This document shows, piece after piece, positions 26,517 to 35,731 of a stretch of 64,000 bases of DNA. The position numbers and the translations under genes were made by a program. How positions within the stretch are numbered: position 1 is the stretch's first letter; every line of letters begins with the position of its first letter. Location of the stretch: NCBI RefSeq assembly GCF_008180615.1, contig NZ_VTEH01000014.1, positions 16,744 to 80,743 on the forward strand. The letters run 5' to 3'. The notes under the pieces are model-generated. The model worked only from the letters and a program-made list of their open reading frames with translations, was not told the origin of the DNA and made no database searches. The DNA comes from Rossellomorea vietnamensis (GTDB lineage Bacteria > Bacillota > Bacilli > Bacillales > Bacillaceae_B).

Positions 26517-26986
26517 TCATTCACCACTTTTCCGTTAAATAGAGTTGGGCTTTTTATCAGAATGAAAGCAGATAAACATAGCAGCAGGGAAGAATACCTC
26601 AGGGCAGCAAGGAAGAGAGCAGTCCCCTGTTCAGCAGGCTGTACAGTTAATGAGACTATAAAGACCAGGAAATAGACTCCCATAACCGGCCAGGAAGTTT
26701 TTCTATGTGAAAATGGAAACACTGCCACAAACAACATCAGAAGGATAAACACAATCATGGACGCAGGGAAAAACGGCCTGAATTTAATGGCATACAGGAA
26801 GAAGTCCAGCTGAGAGATTTCCGACTTCTCCAAGACCTCCCCTTCGTTCATCATCTGCGAGATGACAGCAGTGTACTTCCACTGCTCGGGGTTATCATTT
26901 AACGCACTTCCTTCATAAAGGGAAAAGACCCCTGTCATCAAAACAAAAAGAGCTAATATTGAGAGAATTAAACTTTTATAATTCAC
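26513..26986 (-). CDS. membrane protein, DUF4306-like
   Basis: 157 residues with about four membrane helices. The segment SLYEGSALNDNPEQWKYTAVIS resembles DUF4306 proteins (YjdJ type); this family link is from recall. Function unknown. First gene of the operon that continues with GNAT (ATGA overlap) and hydrolase genes. Confidence 0.55.
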   Translation of the reverse strand: MNYKSLILSILALFVLMTGVFSLYEGSALNDNPEQWKYTAVISQMMNEGEVLEKSEISQLDFFLYAIKFRPFFPASMIVFILLMLFVAVFPFSHRKTSWPVMGVYFLVFIVSLTVQPAEQGTALFLAALRYSSLLLCLSAFILIKSPTLFNGKVVNE

Positions 26987-27424
26987 GCGGAACGACTCCC
27001 CTTTTAATATTCTGCACCTTATATGGTTTTTTTGTTGTTTTTGGAAAACACCCAGAGACGGATTTTCTCCTGGATACTTATGTTGTTCACTTTAAACGAA
27101 AAATCTTTTTAGCGATTGATTCCTGCTTATTCAAGCACTTTATATCGACATTCATAGCAGTTAGAAAACAGAGCCTTCATAATAAGCTGCTCACTCTATT
27201 AATTTTGAACATTCACTTTATTTTAACATAAACCACTTTCTCTTTTGGTTTAAAATTGGTATTCATTTAGAGATATCAATAGTATCTCTTTTATCAAGGA
27301 GAACATTGAAGAAGTTATTTATGAATAATGTATAGATAAAAAGAGACCAACTCACTTAGGAGCTGATCTGTGTATCAGGGAAGCTTATTTCATTCTCAAA
27401 ACAAACTACGCTGACATGGAAGAA
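26987..27424. other. intergenic stretch with MITE-like repeat
   Basis: No gene seen. The first 190 bp carry a degenerate MITE-like element (27020-27177). Further right, GAGATATCAATAGTATCTC near 27270 is a small inverted repeat, and AAAAAGAGACCAACTCACTT near 27337 may form a weak terminator with GGAGCTGATC. Confidence 0.4.
27020..27177. repeat. MITE-like repeat, copy D (degenerate, inverted)
   Basis: GGATTTTCTCCTGGATACT and the right end AAAACAGAGCCTT match the inverted interior and end of the family. About 158 bp, with several substitutions. Confidence 0.6.
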
Positions 27425-28147
27425 TTAATGTTCTTTTTTTTTGAAAAGAGCTGTCCTCAAACCGGAGACTCCGAAAATGCCTGATGCTGCAGGCATCTCC
27501 TTCATCAGCCTGATTTCTAAAGGCTCAAAACAATCAAAGATTTCTTTCAGCTTTTCTTCAGCATAACCCAGACCGCCCTTCAAGCTTTTCAGTCTGTACA
27601 CATCCCAGTCGGATATTTCCGATCCGCCAAGTTCCCCGCCTTCCACGAATGTGGTCAAAGCAAAATAGCCCCCTGGCTTTAATGCACTTTCAATCAACTC
27701 CAGGTAACTGCTCCTCCGATGCGGGGGAATATGGTGAAAGCAGCCGGAGTCATAAACAAAATCATATGTACCTGCTTCATAATTCAAGCAAAAGATGTTT
27801 TCTTTGATAAAATTTACATCTACGTCCTTCGTAAGGGCACGTTCTTCTGCCCACTGAAGAGCTTCTTGTGAAGAGTCCACGGCATCGACAAGGAATCCTC
27901 TCTCAGCAAGATAAATCGCATTCCTTCCTGGTCCACAGCCAAGTTCTAGAACCTTTCCTGTCTCGATCACCCGCTCCGTTACGTAACTGACCAGATTCTC
28001 ATCCGGTATGTCTTTGAAGAAGGGAACTCTCTTCGTTCTATCTTCATAAAAAGTATCCCAATTAAATTTTTTCTCTTCTTGAAGCAGTTCATCCAGCATC
28101 ACCATGACATCCTCGCTGGTTTTAATCAATTCCTTCATTTTACCCAT
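27425..28147 (-). CDS. class I SAM-dependent methyltransferase
   Basis: 240 residues. SAM-binding motif I is VLELGCGPGRNAIYLAERG (about 66-84), with the acidic loop VDAVDSS and motif DFVYDSGCFHHIPP further on. Small-molecule or thiol methyltransferase type; substrate unknown. Two in-frame ATGs lie 9 nt apart (28147, 28138); the second has better spacing to GGGG. Monocistronic. Confidence 0.83.
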   Translation of the reverse strand: MGKMKELIKTSEDVMVMLDELLQEEKKFNWDTFYEDRTKRVPFFKDIPDENLVSYVTERVIETGKVLELGCGPGRNAIYLAERGFLVDAVDSSQEALQWAEERALTKDVDVNFIKENIFCLNYEAGTYDFVYDSGCFHHIPPHRRSSYLELIESALKPGGYFALTTFVEGGELGGSEISDWDVYRLKSLKGGLGYAEEKLKEIFDCFEPLEIRLMKEMPAASGIFGVSGLRTALFKKKEH

Positions 28148-28465
28148 CCCCGCTTTCTTCTTTCTCTTCTCAATTTTACTAAATGCAGCAAGCAGGGTTG
28201 TTACAACAACATTATTACTGTGTTATTTCAGAGAAGATTGAAAGGGTCTTGCTCGCTTGAAACTAGCTGTTTAAGGAGCGTGGAGCCTTAATGGGATAGA
28301 TATAATTAATTTTTAGCAGTAGTACCTTCAGTGAACTTTTCACTGAATCTTCGGTCGAATAATTACAATGAGACTAAGTATGCCTCATGAAAACCAAAAC
28401 AAATGTTACGTTTATTACAAAATGATTACAAGAACTGTCGCTTCATCTGTCCCTTTTCACAGATT
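28148..28465. other. intergenic stretch, no gene seen
   Basis: About 318 bp. TTCAGTGA/TCACTGAA near 28328-28348 forms a small perfect inverted repeat that could be an operator or hairpin. Nothing else recognised. Confidence 0.4.
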
Positions 28466-28906
28466 TTAATATTTATCGTATTCTACGATTTGTTTCAGAT
28501 AGTCTGCATCCTGCTTGGAGATAGCGTAATAGATTACATCCTCCCAGCTTTCTCCTGATCGTTCAGCAATGACAGCTCCATCACCTCTGAACCAAATTCT
28601 CGAGTCGATTAAACCGGTAAATTGCTTAGGGCTTAGCACTTCTAAGTAAATATCAGGTTTTTCCAGATTAACGTCTGGAGCCGCTATTTTCTCTCTTTTC
28701 ATAAAAATCATCATTATGTTATCCACTGCACTTTGGTTCTCCGTATTCTTAATGATGTTTTTGAAGTGAATCACATCATCTCTGTCTCTGTCCTGATAAC
28801 CCACTCGAATTTCCCTTGAAACTTCCTCCTTTGAAAAGTAGATCCCTGCCAAATAGCCACCTATGAATATGATCAGCATCATGAGTGCAGCCTGCCATTT
28901 TTTCAC
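28466..28906 (-). CDS. membrane-anchored hypothetical protein
   Basis: 146 residues: one N-terminal helix (about 4-24, WQAALMMLIIFIGGYLAGIYF) and an extracytoplasmic alpha/beta domain. GTG 28906 is chosen; the open frame continues upstream into the region between the gene and the repeat array without a good start. No family recognised. Confidence 0.6.
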   Translation of the reverse strand: MKKWQAALMMLIIFIGGYLAGIYFSKEEVSREIRVGYQDRDRDDVIHFKNIIKNTENQSAVDNIMMIFMKREKIAAPDVNLEKPDIYLEVLSPKQFTGLIDSRIWFRGDGAVIAERSGESWEDVIYYAISKQDADYLKQIVEYDKY

Positions 28907-29040
28907 TAAATCATCTTCTTTCTTTGAGCTAAGCAACCCGCAAAATTCGGTTTCTTCTCTGAAAAGATACTGCACAGTTCTCTTTTAAAACAAGAATTGC
29001 AGTCATAGTTCAAGGTTTTGTAATTTGGTTTCTTTTCTGG

Positions 29041-29616
29041 TGGATACATGTCTTTCCCTTTTGATCCTACACATGTACCCACACGTCCTCGCTGGATACA
29101 TGTCTCTGCCTTTTTGACGCAACTCATGTACCCACACTCCACCTCTGGATACATGTCTTGGCCTCTTAGACCCAACTCATGTATCCACTCGACACCTCTG
29201 GATACATGAAGTTGCCTTTCTGAGCCCACTCGTGTACTCACTCGACACCTCTGGATACATATCTTGACCTTTTTGACCCAACTCATGTACCCACTCGCCC
29301 TCTCTGGATACATGTCTTGGCCTTTTTGCCCCAACTCATGTACCCACTCGCCCTCTCTGGATACATATCCTGGCCTTTTTGACCCAACTCATGTACCCAC
29401 TCGACACCTCTGGATACATATCTTGGCCTTTTTGCCCCAACTCATGTACCCACATGACACTCCTGGATACATGTCTTGGCCTTTTTGCCTCAACTCATGT
29501 ACCCACACCACACTTCTGGTTACATGTCTCTGCCTTTTTGATCCAACTCATGTACTCACTCGCCACCTCTGGATACATGTCTCTGCCTTTTTGATGCAAC
29601 TCATGTATCCACAAAC
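29041..29616. repeat. 53-bp tandem palindrome array 2 (inverted relative to array 1)
   Basis: Ten and a half units with a 53-bp period: TGGATACAT-type arms start at 29041, 29093, 29146, 29199, 29252, 29305, 29358, 29411, 29464, 29517 and 29570 (only the first step is 52). Each unit has CAACTCATGTACCCA, a short loop, TGGATACATGTCT and a spacer with CTTTTTG. Read on the minus strand this is the same plan as array 1 (TGGGTACATGAGTTG, A5 tract, GACATGTATCCA), so the arrays are inverted copies of one module. Long open frames across it (28906-29334 minus, 29264-29731 plus) rotate frame each unit and are not genes. Confidence 0.95.
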
Positions 29617-29625
29617 TCCTGCAAG

Positions 29626-30423
29626 TCAATCCGACGGCATAGTGGCCTCTTTTGAAGTTTCGATTCTCCAGGACAGAATGGTCGTACTATCTCTAACATT
29701 ATTGTCCCTAATGGATTCCAGAAGCTTTTGAACGCCCTCTTGATTAGTGGTTCCTTCAAAAACAGAAAAAATCTCATGAGGCTGGTCAAAATTAGTTCCC
29801 GGACATTCGGTTAAGCCATCGGTTGTCAGGAGAATATGGTTTACCCCGGCCCTCAACTCTTTAATGCCCGAACTGTAAGTGGGCACCGCTTTATTAAAGG
29901 TGCTATTCCTGCCAACCCATTCATAAAAACTGCGGTGATTTTGCTGATATTCGCCCATCTTTGCCAGGTCGGGATTGTATAGGTGGAGGAGGCAATCTCC
30001 TACTGAAAACCAGTATAAATAGTTATCTTTCCTTATGGCAAACAGGCATGCGGTTTCGCCCTGTATGGTTTTGCAGGCTTCCTTAAAGGCTTTCTCATTA
30101 AATATAGAGAGAATTAATTCGTTCATTTTTTCAAAGCAATCTGCAATCTCCAAGGTCATGATTTTGGAAATGATTTCTTTTTGTGAATGAATTTCCTTTA
30201 TTACCAGTTCTGCGCTTTGAGCAGTACTATGCGCATCTAGCAAAAGGGCAAATTCCCATCCCTTCTTTTTATCAACCCAGACCAGGCAGCCGTCCTCATT
30301 TTTCGTCTGGCCGGAAGTTGAATTCCCTCCAAAGTGACCGGCAATGACCCCACCAATCTCCTTCAGATGAATTTGATCTACGAAATGTTTATCGCTTCCT
30401 ACCCATTTATATTGTTCTATCAT
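29626..30423 (-). CDS. PP2C-like serine/threonine phosphatase domain protein
   Basis: 265 residues with the PPM/PP2C outline: TKNEDGCLV (metal Asp), LLLDAHST where most have DGHGG, GETACLFAI, WFSVGDC, LLTTDGLTE (metal Asp) and a closing RDSTTILSW. The altered second motif may change metal binding, so activity should not be assumed. ATG 30423 follows GAGGT at 7 nt; the frame's GTG 30435 is part of that site. The gene ends 10 bp from repeat array 2. Confidence 0.75.
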   Translation of the reverse strand: MIEQYKWVGSDKHFVDQIHLKEIGGVIAGHFGGNSTSGQTKNEDGCLVWVDKKKGWEFALLLDAHSTAQSAELVIKEIHSQKEIISKIMTLEIADCFEKMNELILSIFNEKAFKEACKTIQGETACLFAIRKDNYLYWFSVGDCLLHLYNPDLAKMGEYQQNHRSFYEWVGRNSTFNKAVPTYSSGIKELRAGVNHILLTTDGLTECPGTNFDQPHEIFSVFEGTTNQEGVQKLLESIRDNNVRDSTTILSWRIETSKEATMPSD

Positions 30424-30479
30424 GTTGTACCTCACTTTTTTCTATAAAATTTAGTGGCGGATCAACCATCTTCAGGTTT

Positions 30480-30890
30480 CTATCTAACCTGCCCTGGCCT
30501 CCTGTTCTCGGGTTGCTTCAGCCAATATCTTACCCCTTTTCCCGCCAGAGGTTCATCATTATATCGTGGAATGAGATGCAAATGGCAGTGAAAGATAAAT
30601 TGATTTGAGACCTCTCCCACATTCCAGCCAACTGTATAGCCATGCGGAGAATATCTCTCATCCAGGAAATGCTTTGCTTTTTGAAGCAATTCATATGTAT
30701 CATTCCACTCTTCCCTTGTCAGTTCAAAGACATTTGCATGATGCTTCTTTGGGACAATTACTCCGCTTCCTATGAGTACACCTTGGTGCATGTTATGTTG
30801 AAGAAAATAACATCTTTCATTTTCAAAGATTATATTTTGTTCAGGATCATCATCCGGATGGCAGAATGGGCATTCTGTTTTTTTATTCAA
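30480..30890 (-). CDS. HIT family protein
   Basis: 136 residues. The histidine triad is FHCHLHLIPRY (about 107-117), the catalytic motif of nucleotide hydrolases and transferases. The N-terminal CPFCHPDDDP can hold a zinc ion with later residues. Likely a dinucleoside polyphosphate or AMP-lysine hydrolase; substrate unknown. Possibly an operon head for the PP2C-like gene (56 bp gap). Confidence 0.87.
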   Translation of the reverse strand: MNKKTECPFCHPDDDPEQNIIFENERCYFLQHNMHQGVLIGSGVIVPKKHHANVFELTREEWNDTYELLQKAKHFLDERYSPHGYTVGWNVGEVSNQFIFHCHLHLIPRYNDEPLAGKGVRYWLKQPENRRPGQVR

Positions 30891-31171
30891 ATCAGTTACT
30901 CCTCCTCCCTTAGTTCTCGAACGAGGTATGGTATCCTAGATTGTTAACTCTTTTGGCTCATCTTTCTATTTACACAGCTGGATTTCTTGCTCATTTACTT
31001 CGCTTAACACAGCTCTTCTCTTATATTGTGATGCTAGAAGAATGAATTAGAAAAAACACCGGCACTATTCTTTAAAACATCGAGGTAAGCAAGAAGGAAA
31101 AAGCTGCTCCCTCTGTTAAGTGAGACTCTCTCAAGACCTTATAAAACCCAAAGAATACTATTCTTCTAAAT
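30891..31171. other. intergenic stretch, no gene seen
   Basis: About 280 bp with no recognised gene or repeat; only promoter-like AT-rich sequence upstream of the HIT gene and the terminator that follows. Confidence 0.35.
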
Positions 31172-31217
31172 AAAAAGGGAGTGCCCTGCTGATATAAAGC
31201 AGCAGAACACTGTCCCT
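31172..31217 (-). terminator. terminator of the GNAT fusion gene
   Basis: On the minus strand GGGACAGTG plus CTGCTG pairs with CAGCAG plus CACTCCC in an imperfect ~17-bp stem, followed by TTTTTA. Confidence 0.78.
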
Positions 31218-31231
31218 CATTTGAGATCTTT

Positions 31232-34200
31232 TTATCGAAACGTAATCCCTTTAATAGGCTTAATGGCTTTACCTATTTTTCCTTCTCCAAACAGGAGTAT
31301 AGTCGGTTTAACAGTGAACGTTTCTCCACTTGAAGCTGACCACTCCTCAGTGGAGGCAGACACGAAGACTTCTTGATTCATATAGAGTTCGGAGAGTTTA
31401 CGGGAATCAGAGTGAATGAGTGTTACCGCATTCTCACGATCATCAGATCCCACCGACACATAATCCGAATCACCGAGCATGAATTCCTCGATACCAGCGT
31501 AATACCTTTCAAACACTCCATCCGACGGCACCTCGGCATAACAGGCAGACAGTTCGTCTCCCGGTTTAAAGAAGGCTTCCATGTCGAGAAGTTCTCCTTT
31601 GAAAGTACGGCCTGTTTGTTGATGGACTTCCGCGTAGCAGGCAAGCACCCCGACCTCCGGAAGAGTCAAAGCATACTGTTTTAAGATGATGCCTTTCATC
31701 TTCTCATGTTCTTTGAACTTTGTCGTCAGGCACAGCCCCGTCCATGTATGACCATTTTGGTCGGTTCTAGTTACGGGTTCGGCCCTTGTTAGTTCCTTCA
31801 TCATTGAATAAGAGCTGACATTCTGGAAGAAGTACCGTATTCCCCCTCCCCAAGGATTCCACCATGCTTTGGGGCCGGCCTCCGGGAACTGATGGTGAAG
31901 GTTTTCTTTTCCGTCGACTATTAAAGAATAAATTCCTGGAAAATAGGAAGGTGAAGATTTGAAGGACAACATTCCGTTATCCACTGTCCATACATCGTTG
32001 GTTTCTTCCACCGTTACTTCTTTCTTTCCTTTTACGAACTGAATCGCTTCGAGCGATGCTCTTTGTCCTGGAGCATGAAAGAAACCAGTAATGCGCTTCA
32101 AGCCAGGTGAGTTATGTTCTGCCTGAACGCTTATTTTCGTTGCTTCATCTTCTTTTTGGGAGCACCGTTCAAAGAAGTCACCTTCACTTTTCAACTTCAA
32201 ACTTCCATGGATGTAAGGTGTCAGCATGGATCTTAACGAGTACTCCACCGTGCCGCCTTCTTCAGAAATGAAATCTCCGCCAGAAGCTTCCAGTGCATAA
32301 AGTGGAATTTCCTTCAACCTTGGTGCTTCTTCTCCCATGATGAATTCCCGCCAGCGTTCCCAGGTCGGTGCCGTATTAATGCCGATTGAGATAGGACCAA
32401 AGCAGACTTCCTGTTGAGGATTAAGGGTCTCAACAGCATATTCGATACCGAACCGCCAGTCATCTTTTCTTCCCTTCGCTCCCTCAGGCCAGGAGAATCC
32501 GGTTGTATCTCCATTATTTCCAGAAACAAAGATCCAGCTTTCGGATATCTCCTTGTCTTTTATATAATCCATAAATGGAATGAAGGCTTCCGAACCGATT
32601 ATGACTCCGTCTTTTTGCGGAATGGCCATGTTTTTCAGCTCAGGATAAACTGGCTGCATAAGGAAGATATCAACCAGTGATTCTGTTCCCTTATTGATGA
32701 TTTCATGATTGATTTCTATCAAACCATCACCAAACACCTTAATATAGGTATTCAGTGTTACATTAGGAAAAGCATCCGATTCTAGTGAGGTTTTGATCAC
32801 CAATCCCTCGACAAGTTCGATGAATTCTACATGACTTGCTTCCTTTTTGGAAAATTCTTCACTGAACGGTTTTCCGAGCTTGGGTGAGAAGACAACCAGC
32901 GCTTCTCCTGAAGAATAAATTGACCCCGCTTTGACAATATGATTCCGCTTTTCCACCTCAACATAAAATGCACCGTTAAAGCCAAACCAATGTTCTTCTG
33001 TTTCTCCTCCGAATTTGCTTCCGTACCCCGGGAAAGCCAAGGACAAATTAGTGCGAAAGGTGAAGTTCCCTTTATTCTCACGCTCTACCCTTACTTCTAT
33101 TTCCTCTGACAGGAAAGCGTTTTTCATAAGTTTGGCTGACAACGGAAAGGAGACTCTATCTTTTCCTTTTATATCTGCTGCTATCTCTTTACGATCCCAC
33201 TCCAGCACCGAGTTATCAGGCAGTAATATATGATAGATGCAGTCCTCTTCCATCTGACTTTCGATATCCAAATGGACCAGGCCTTTTTGTCCCGATCTCC
33301 AGTCTTTTCTTACTGTGCGGAGATGAACCTTCGCTGCTTGTTTTGGGAATACACCCATGTTCAAAGGAATAGGGGAACCGTCGATTGTCATGACCGCACT
33401 TACAGCCGGATGTGTTTTCCAAGGGTTCGGTTCCTGACTCGGAATGGTAACCTTTACCGGAAATTCACCTGTCCATTCACTATCCACCATGCAGGAATGA
33501 TAAAAAGAATGTTCAACATTCTCATTTTCCTTCCCAGTAAGAGTGACCTCCATTGGACGGCCGGTTTTATTCACCATTCTGTAAGTCACTGAATGAGTCT
33601 GATTTTCAAGGAGCTTAAAATCCTGCAAGCTCATATCGATTAGGAAGTCCTGCGTCTCTATAAGACGGATACCGCGCCCTGTCCGTTCTACCTGGACCCG
33701 GACATACTCTTCTCCTGCTCTCCAATTGTACTCAAAGTACGTGTAATCATTATCTCTGATTCCATCAGGTTTCACTTCAATGACGCGCTCGCTTGTCGAG
33801 TACCAATCATGCTTTTCGAAAAATGGACGAAGGCAGTCGATGCTCATGACAAGCGGAATGAAATTCATTAAATGCGTACTATCATCTCTTTCCTCCCAGA
33901 AGAAACCGCACTTCTTGTAGAGCGGGACTGCTTTGGTGTTTCCTGCCCAAGTGAACAAGTCCAGCCTAGGCCAATCCAATTCGATGGTTCTTTCGAGCGC
34001 TTTCAATACCAGCTGTTTGCCGATTTTCAGTCCTTGATATGAAGGGTGGACATTCAGCAGAGGAATGTACAATGCTCCTGTATCTTCCCTGTATTGAGAC
34101 AATCCGCAGTATCCCACTACTTCATCACCGTACATCGCCAGGAAGAGATGAAGATTCGTAGAGTTCGACTCTTTCTCGATTACATCCGATTCGGTCGTTA

Positions 34201-34312
34201 CACCAGAATCTCCTCCCCAATTCTCACGGCTTTCATTCCACATCTTTGCTATACCCTTTGCTAATCCTTGGTGATATTCCACTATTTTCACTTGTTCTGC
34301 TGTTGTTTTCAT
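31232..34312 (-). CDS. 1026-residue GNAT acetyltransferase fused to a large beta-rich region
   Basis: N-terminal GNAT domain (about 1-155) with the acetyl-CoA loop VHPSYQGLKIGKQLV and NTKAVPLYKKCGF. The other 870 residues are beta-rich with no transmembrane helix or signal peptide; repeated Ig-like stretches occur at about 190-420, and a second beta block (about 430-650 and 750-1020) contains WFGFNGAFYVEVE, HEIINKG and KAWWNPWGGG, reminiscent of carbohydrate-binding or mutarotase-like folds. Function unknown; a GNAT acting on a bound glycan or polymer is only a guess. The ATG follows AGGGGG, and a 21-residue mini-ORF lies just upstream. Confidence 0.72.
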   Translation of the reverse strand: MKTTAEQVKIVEYHQGLAKGIAKMWNESRENWGGDSGVTTESDVIEKESNSTNLHLFLAMYGDEVVGYCGLSQYREDTGALYIPLLNVHPSYQGLKIGKQLVLKALERTIELDWPRLDLFTWAGNTKAVPLYKKCGFFWEERDDSTHLMNFIPLVMSIDCLRPFFEKHDWYSTSERVIEVKPDGIRDNDYTYFEYNWRAGEEYVRVQVERTGRGIRLIETQDFLIDMSLQDFKLLENQTHSVTYRMVNKTGRPMEVTLTGKENENVEHSFYHSCMVDSEWTGEFPVKVTIPSQEPNPWKTHPAVSAVMTIDGSPIPLNMGVFPKQAAKVHLRTVRKDWRSGQKGLVHLDIESQMEEDCIYHILLPDNSVLEWDRKEIAADIKGKDRVSFPLSAKLMKNAFLSEEIEVRVERENKGNFTFRTNLSLAFPGYGSKFGGETEEHWFGFNGAFYVEVEKRNHIVKAGSIYSSGEALVVFSPKLGKPFSEEFSKKEASHVEFIELVEGLVIKTSLESDAFPNVTLNTYIKVFGDGLIEINHEIINKGTESLVDIFLMQPVYPELKNMAIPQKDGVIIGSEAFIPFMDYIKDKEISESWIFVSGNNGDTTGFSWPEGAKGRKDDWRFGIEYAVETLNPQQEVCFGPISIGINTAPTWERWREFIMGEEAPRLKEIPLYALEASGGDFISEEGGTVEYSLRSMLTPYIHGSLKLKSEGDFFERCSQKEDEATKISVQAEHNSPGLKRITGFFHAPGQRASLEAIQFVKGKKEVTVEETNDVWTVDNGMLSFKSSPSYFPGIYSLIVDGKENLHHQFPEAGPKAWWNPWGGGIRYFFQNVSSYSMMKELTRAEPVTRTDQNGHTWTGLCLTTKFKEHEKMKGIILKQYALTLPEVGVLACYAEVHQQTGRTFKGELLDMEAFFKPGDELSACYAEVPSDGVFERYYAGIEEFMLGDSDYVSVGSDDRENAVTLIHSDSRKLSELYMNQEVFVSASTEEWSASSGETFTVKPTILLFGEGKIGKAIKPIKGITFR

Positions 34313-34326
34313 AAGAACCCCCTGAG

Positions 34327-34392
34327 CTACGTTTTTATCGATCTAACCTCACTTTTGTTACTCTTTTGATCTGCATGGATGACTTTAAACAT
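34327..34392 (-). CDS. 21-residue leader ORF before the GNAT fusion gene
   Basis: Too short for most gene callers. Perfect AAAGGAGGAG site; three consecutive ATGs (34398, 34395, 34392), the last at the best 8-nt spacing. It encodes MFKVIHADQKSNKSEVRSIKT and stops 14 bp before the start of the 1026-residue gene. The strong site suggests it is translated, perhaps to couple or regulate expression of the large gene. No similarity recognised. Confidence 0.5.
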   Translation of the reverse strand: MFKVIHADQKSNKSEVRSIKT

Positions 34393-34503
34393 CATCATCT
34401 CCTCCTTTCAAATTATAGGCTGGAAAATCTTACTTCTCCTTCCACAGTTTAAAATGATATGCAGCACATGTAAAGAATATTCTAATTTGACAGATAATTA
34501 ATT

Positions 34504-34779
34504 TTATGTAAATATCTCTATTTCTTGGAGATCATTAATAACTAGTAAATAGATTACTAGAGCAATTACCCTTCCTAAAAAGCCATAAGCCATAGATCCT
34601 GCAGCCTGCCAGCCCCCAGCGTAGTAAGTACCCAAATCTAAAAGACTGGATGATACGATAAATAGAAGGACCGGAACAAAGTATCCCCAACTTCTCCTTA
34701 TCATCCTAATTCCAAAGTAGTACAGCCAAGCGGCAGCAGAGACTGAATACATAATAGTAACAAGTGGGGTATCCGACAT
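34504..34779 (-). CDS. small membrane protein of unknown function
   Basis: 91 residues with three membrane helices (about 5-22, 31-51, 60-82). It starts MSDTPLVTIMYSVSAAAWLYYFGIRMIRRSWGYF; no family recognised. It may be in an operon with the GyrI-like gene 25 bp upstream. Confidence 0.6.
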   Translation of the reverse strand: MSDTPLVTIMYSVSAAAWLYYFGIRMIRRSWGYFVPVLLFIVSSSLLDLGTYYAGGWQAAGSMAYGFLGRVIALVIYLLVINDLQEIEIFT

Positions 34780-34804
34780 GAAATCCCCCCGTTACAATAG
34801 CAAA

Positions 34805-35278
34805 TTATTCGATCGTGTCACACAATTCAACCGAAAGTCTATCAGGGTCTTTCCAACTATGATACAGTTCAAGATGCCATCTCGCTTTCAACCTCTTATA
34901 GCCGCTCGTTTCAATCCATTTGTGCAGATCCTCATATGCCTTCACTATTTCTCTATTCGATCCCTGATGGCGATAAACAGCATACGATTGAGCTGGTACC
35001 GTTAAGGTCACCATATCTTCCGGTACATCCTTAAATGCTGATACCTCCATGCAAACCCAATAACCATCCTCGTCTTCCGTACTTTCTTCTACCCTAAAAG
35101 CCCCGATTTGCCGGTTGGAATTTGTAATGTGGCTGATTTCTGACCTACGATTCTCCAAACCCAGCGATGCCTTTGGGATTTCCTTGATATATTGATCTCC
35201 TGGACAAAGGACCCGAAATCCTACTAACTTGATTTCTTCTATTTTTATCTTTTTAATTTTCACTGGCGCATTTTCCAA
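34805..35278 (-). CDS. GyrI-like / effector-binding domain protein
   Basis: 157 residues of the GyrI-like small-molecule-binding (AraC effector-binding) fold: KIEEIKLVGFRVLCPGDQ at the start, a central GYWVCMEVSAFKDVPEDMVTLTVPAQSYAVYRHQG and a C-terminal ELYHSWKDPDRLSVELCDTI. No DNA-binding domain, so it is a stand-alone binder of a drug or metabolite. Confidence 0.78.
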   Translation of the reverse strand: MENAPVKIKKIKIEEIKLVGFRVLCPGDQYIKEIPKASLGLENRRSEISHITNSNRQIGAFRVEESTEDEDGYWVCMEVSAFKDVPEDMVTLTVPAQSYAVYRHQGSNREIVKAYEDLHKWIETSGYKRLKARWHLELYHSWKDPDRLSVELCDTIE

Positions 35279-35351
35279 CTTGAAGCCCTCCCTTATTGAT
35301 ATACTTCAAATTAAATTAATGGCTCTGTTAATAACTATTGTTTTTAATGGG

Positions 35352-35481
35352 TATGTTGACTTCCATTCCAGGTATACGACTCCGCGGGGCGGGCGGTGAG
35401 CCTCCTCGGCTTCGCCTGCGGGGTCTCACCTGTCCCACTACTCCCGCAGGAGGTCGTACACCTTCCTCTCCAGTCAACATA
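35352..35481. repeat. GC-rich palindromic intergenic repeat, complete copy
   Basis: 130 bp bounded by perfect inverted ends TATGTTGACT / AGTCAACATA. The interior has paired GC-rich arms (CTCCGCGGGGCGGGCGG, TGAGCCTCC, GGTCTCACC, CTCCCGCAGGAGG). Much higher GC than its surroundings. Similar elements are common between Bacillus genes (recall). Fragments occur at 22256 and 45338. Confidence 0.85.
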
Positions 35482-35731
35482 TGCGGAGGAACTGAGAACC
35501 CAATATAAACTATCGTATTAACTTTTCATAATAAATTTGGATAAAAATTTACGCTAGACTTAAAAGGAAAAGCAAGTCGATTAACCAGCATTTTTCAAGT
35601 TTCTTAATTGGATGACGCCTTATTACTGGCACTTGAACCCAAAATACTCTATAACAACAATAATAACTATCAGAGCCAAAATAAAAACTGACTAACAGCT
35701 TTCCTCTGGAAATGCCATCCCCCTTTTCTGA
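35482..35731. other. intergenic stretch, no gene seen
   Basis: About 250 bp, AT-rich; no gene or complete repeat recognised between the GC-rich element and the frameshifted membrane gene. Confidence 0.35.

Noticed and set aside
28906..29334. Long minus and plus open frames across array 2
   Set aside because: Same reason: repeat-derived, with no start signal or family.
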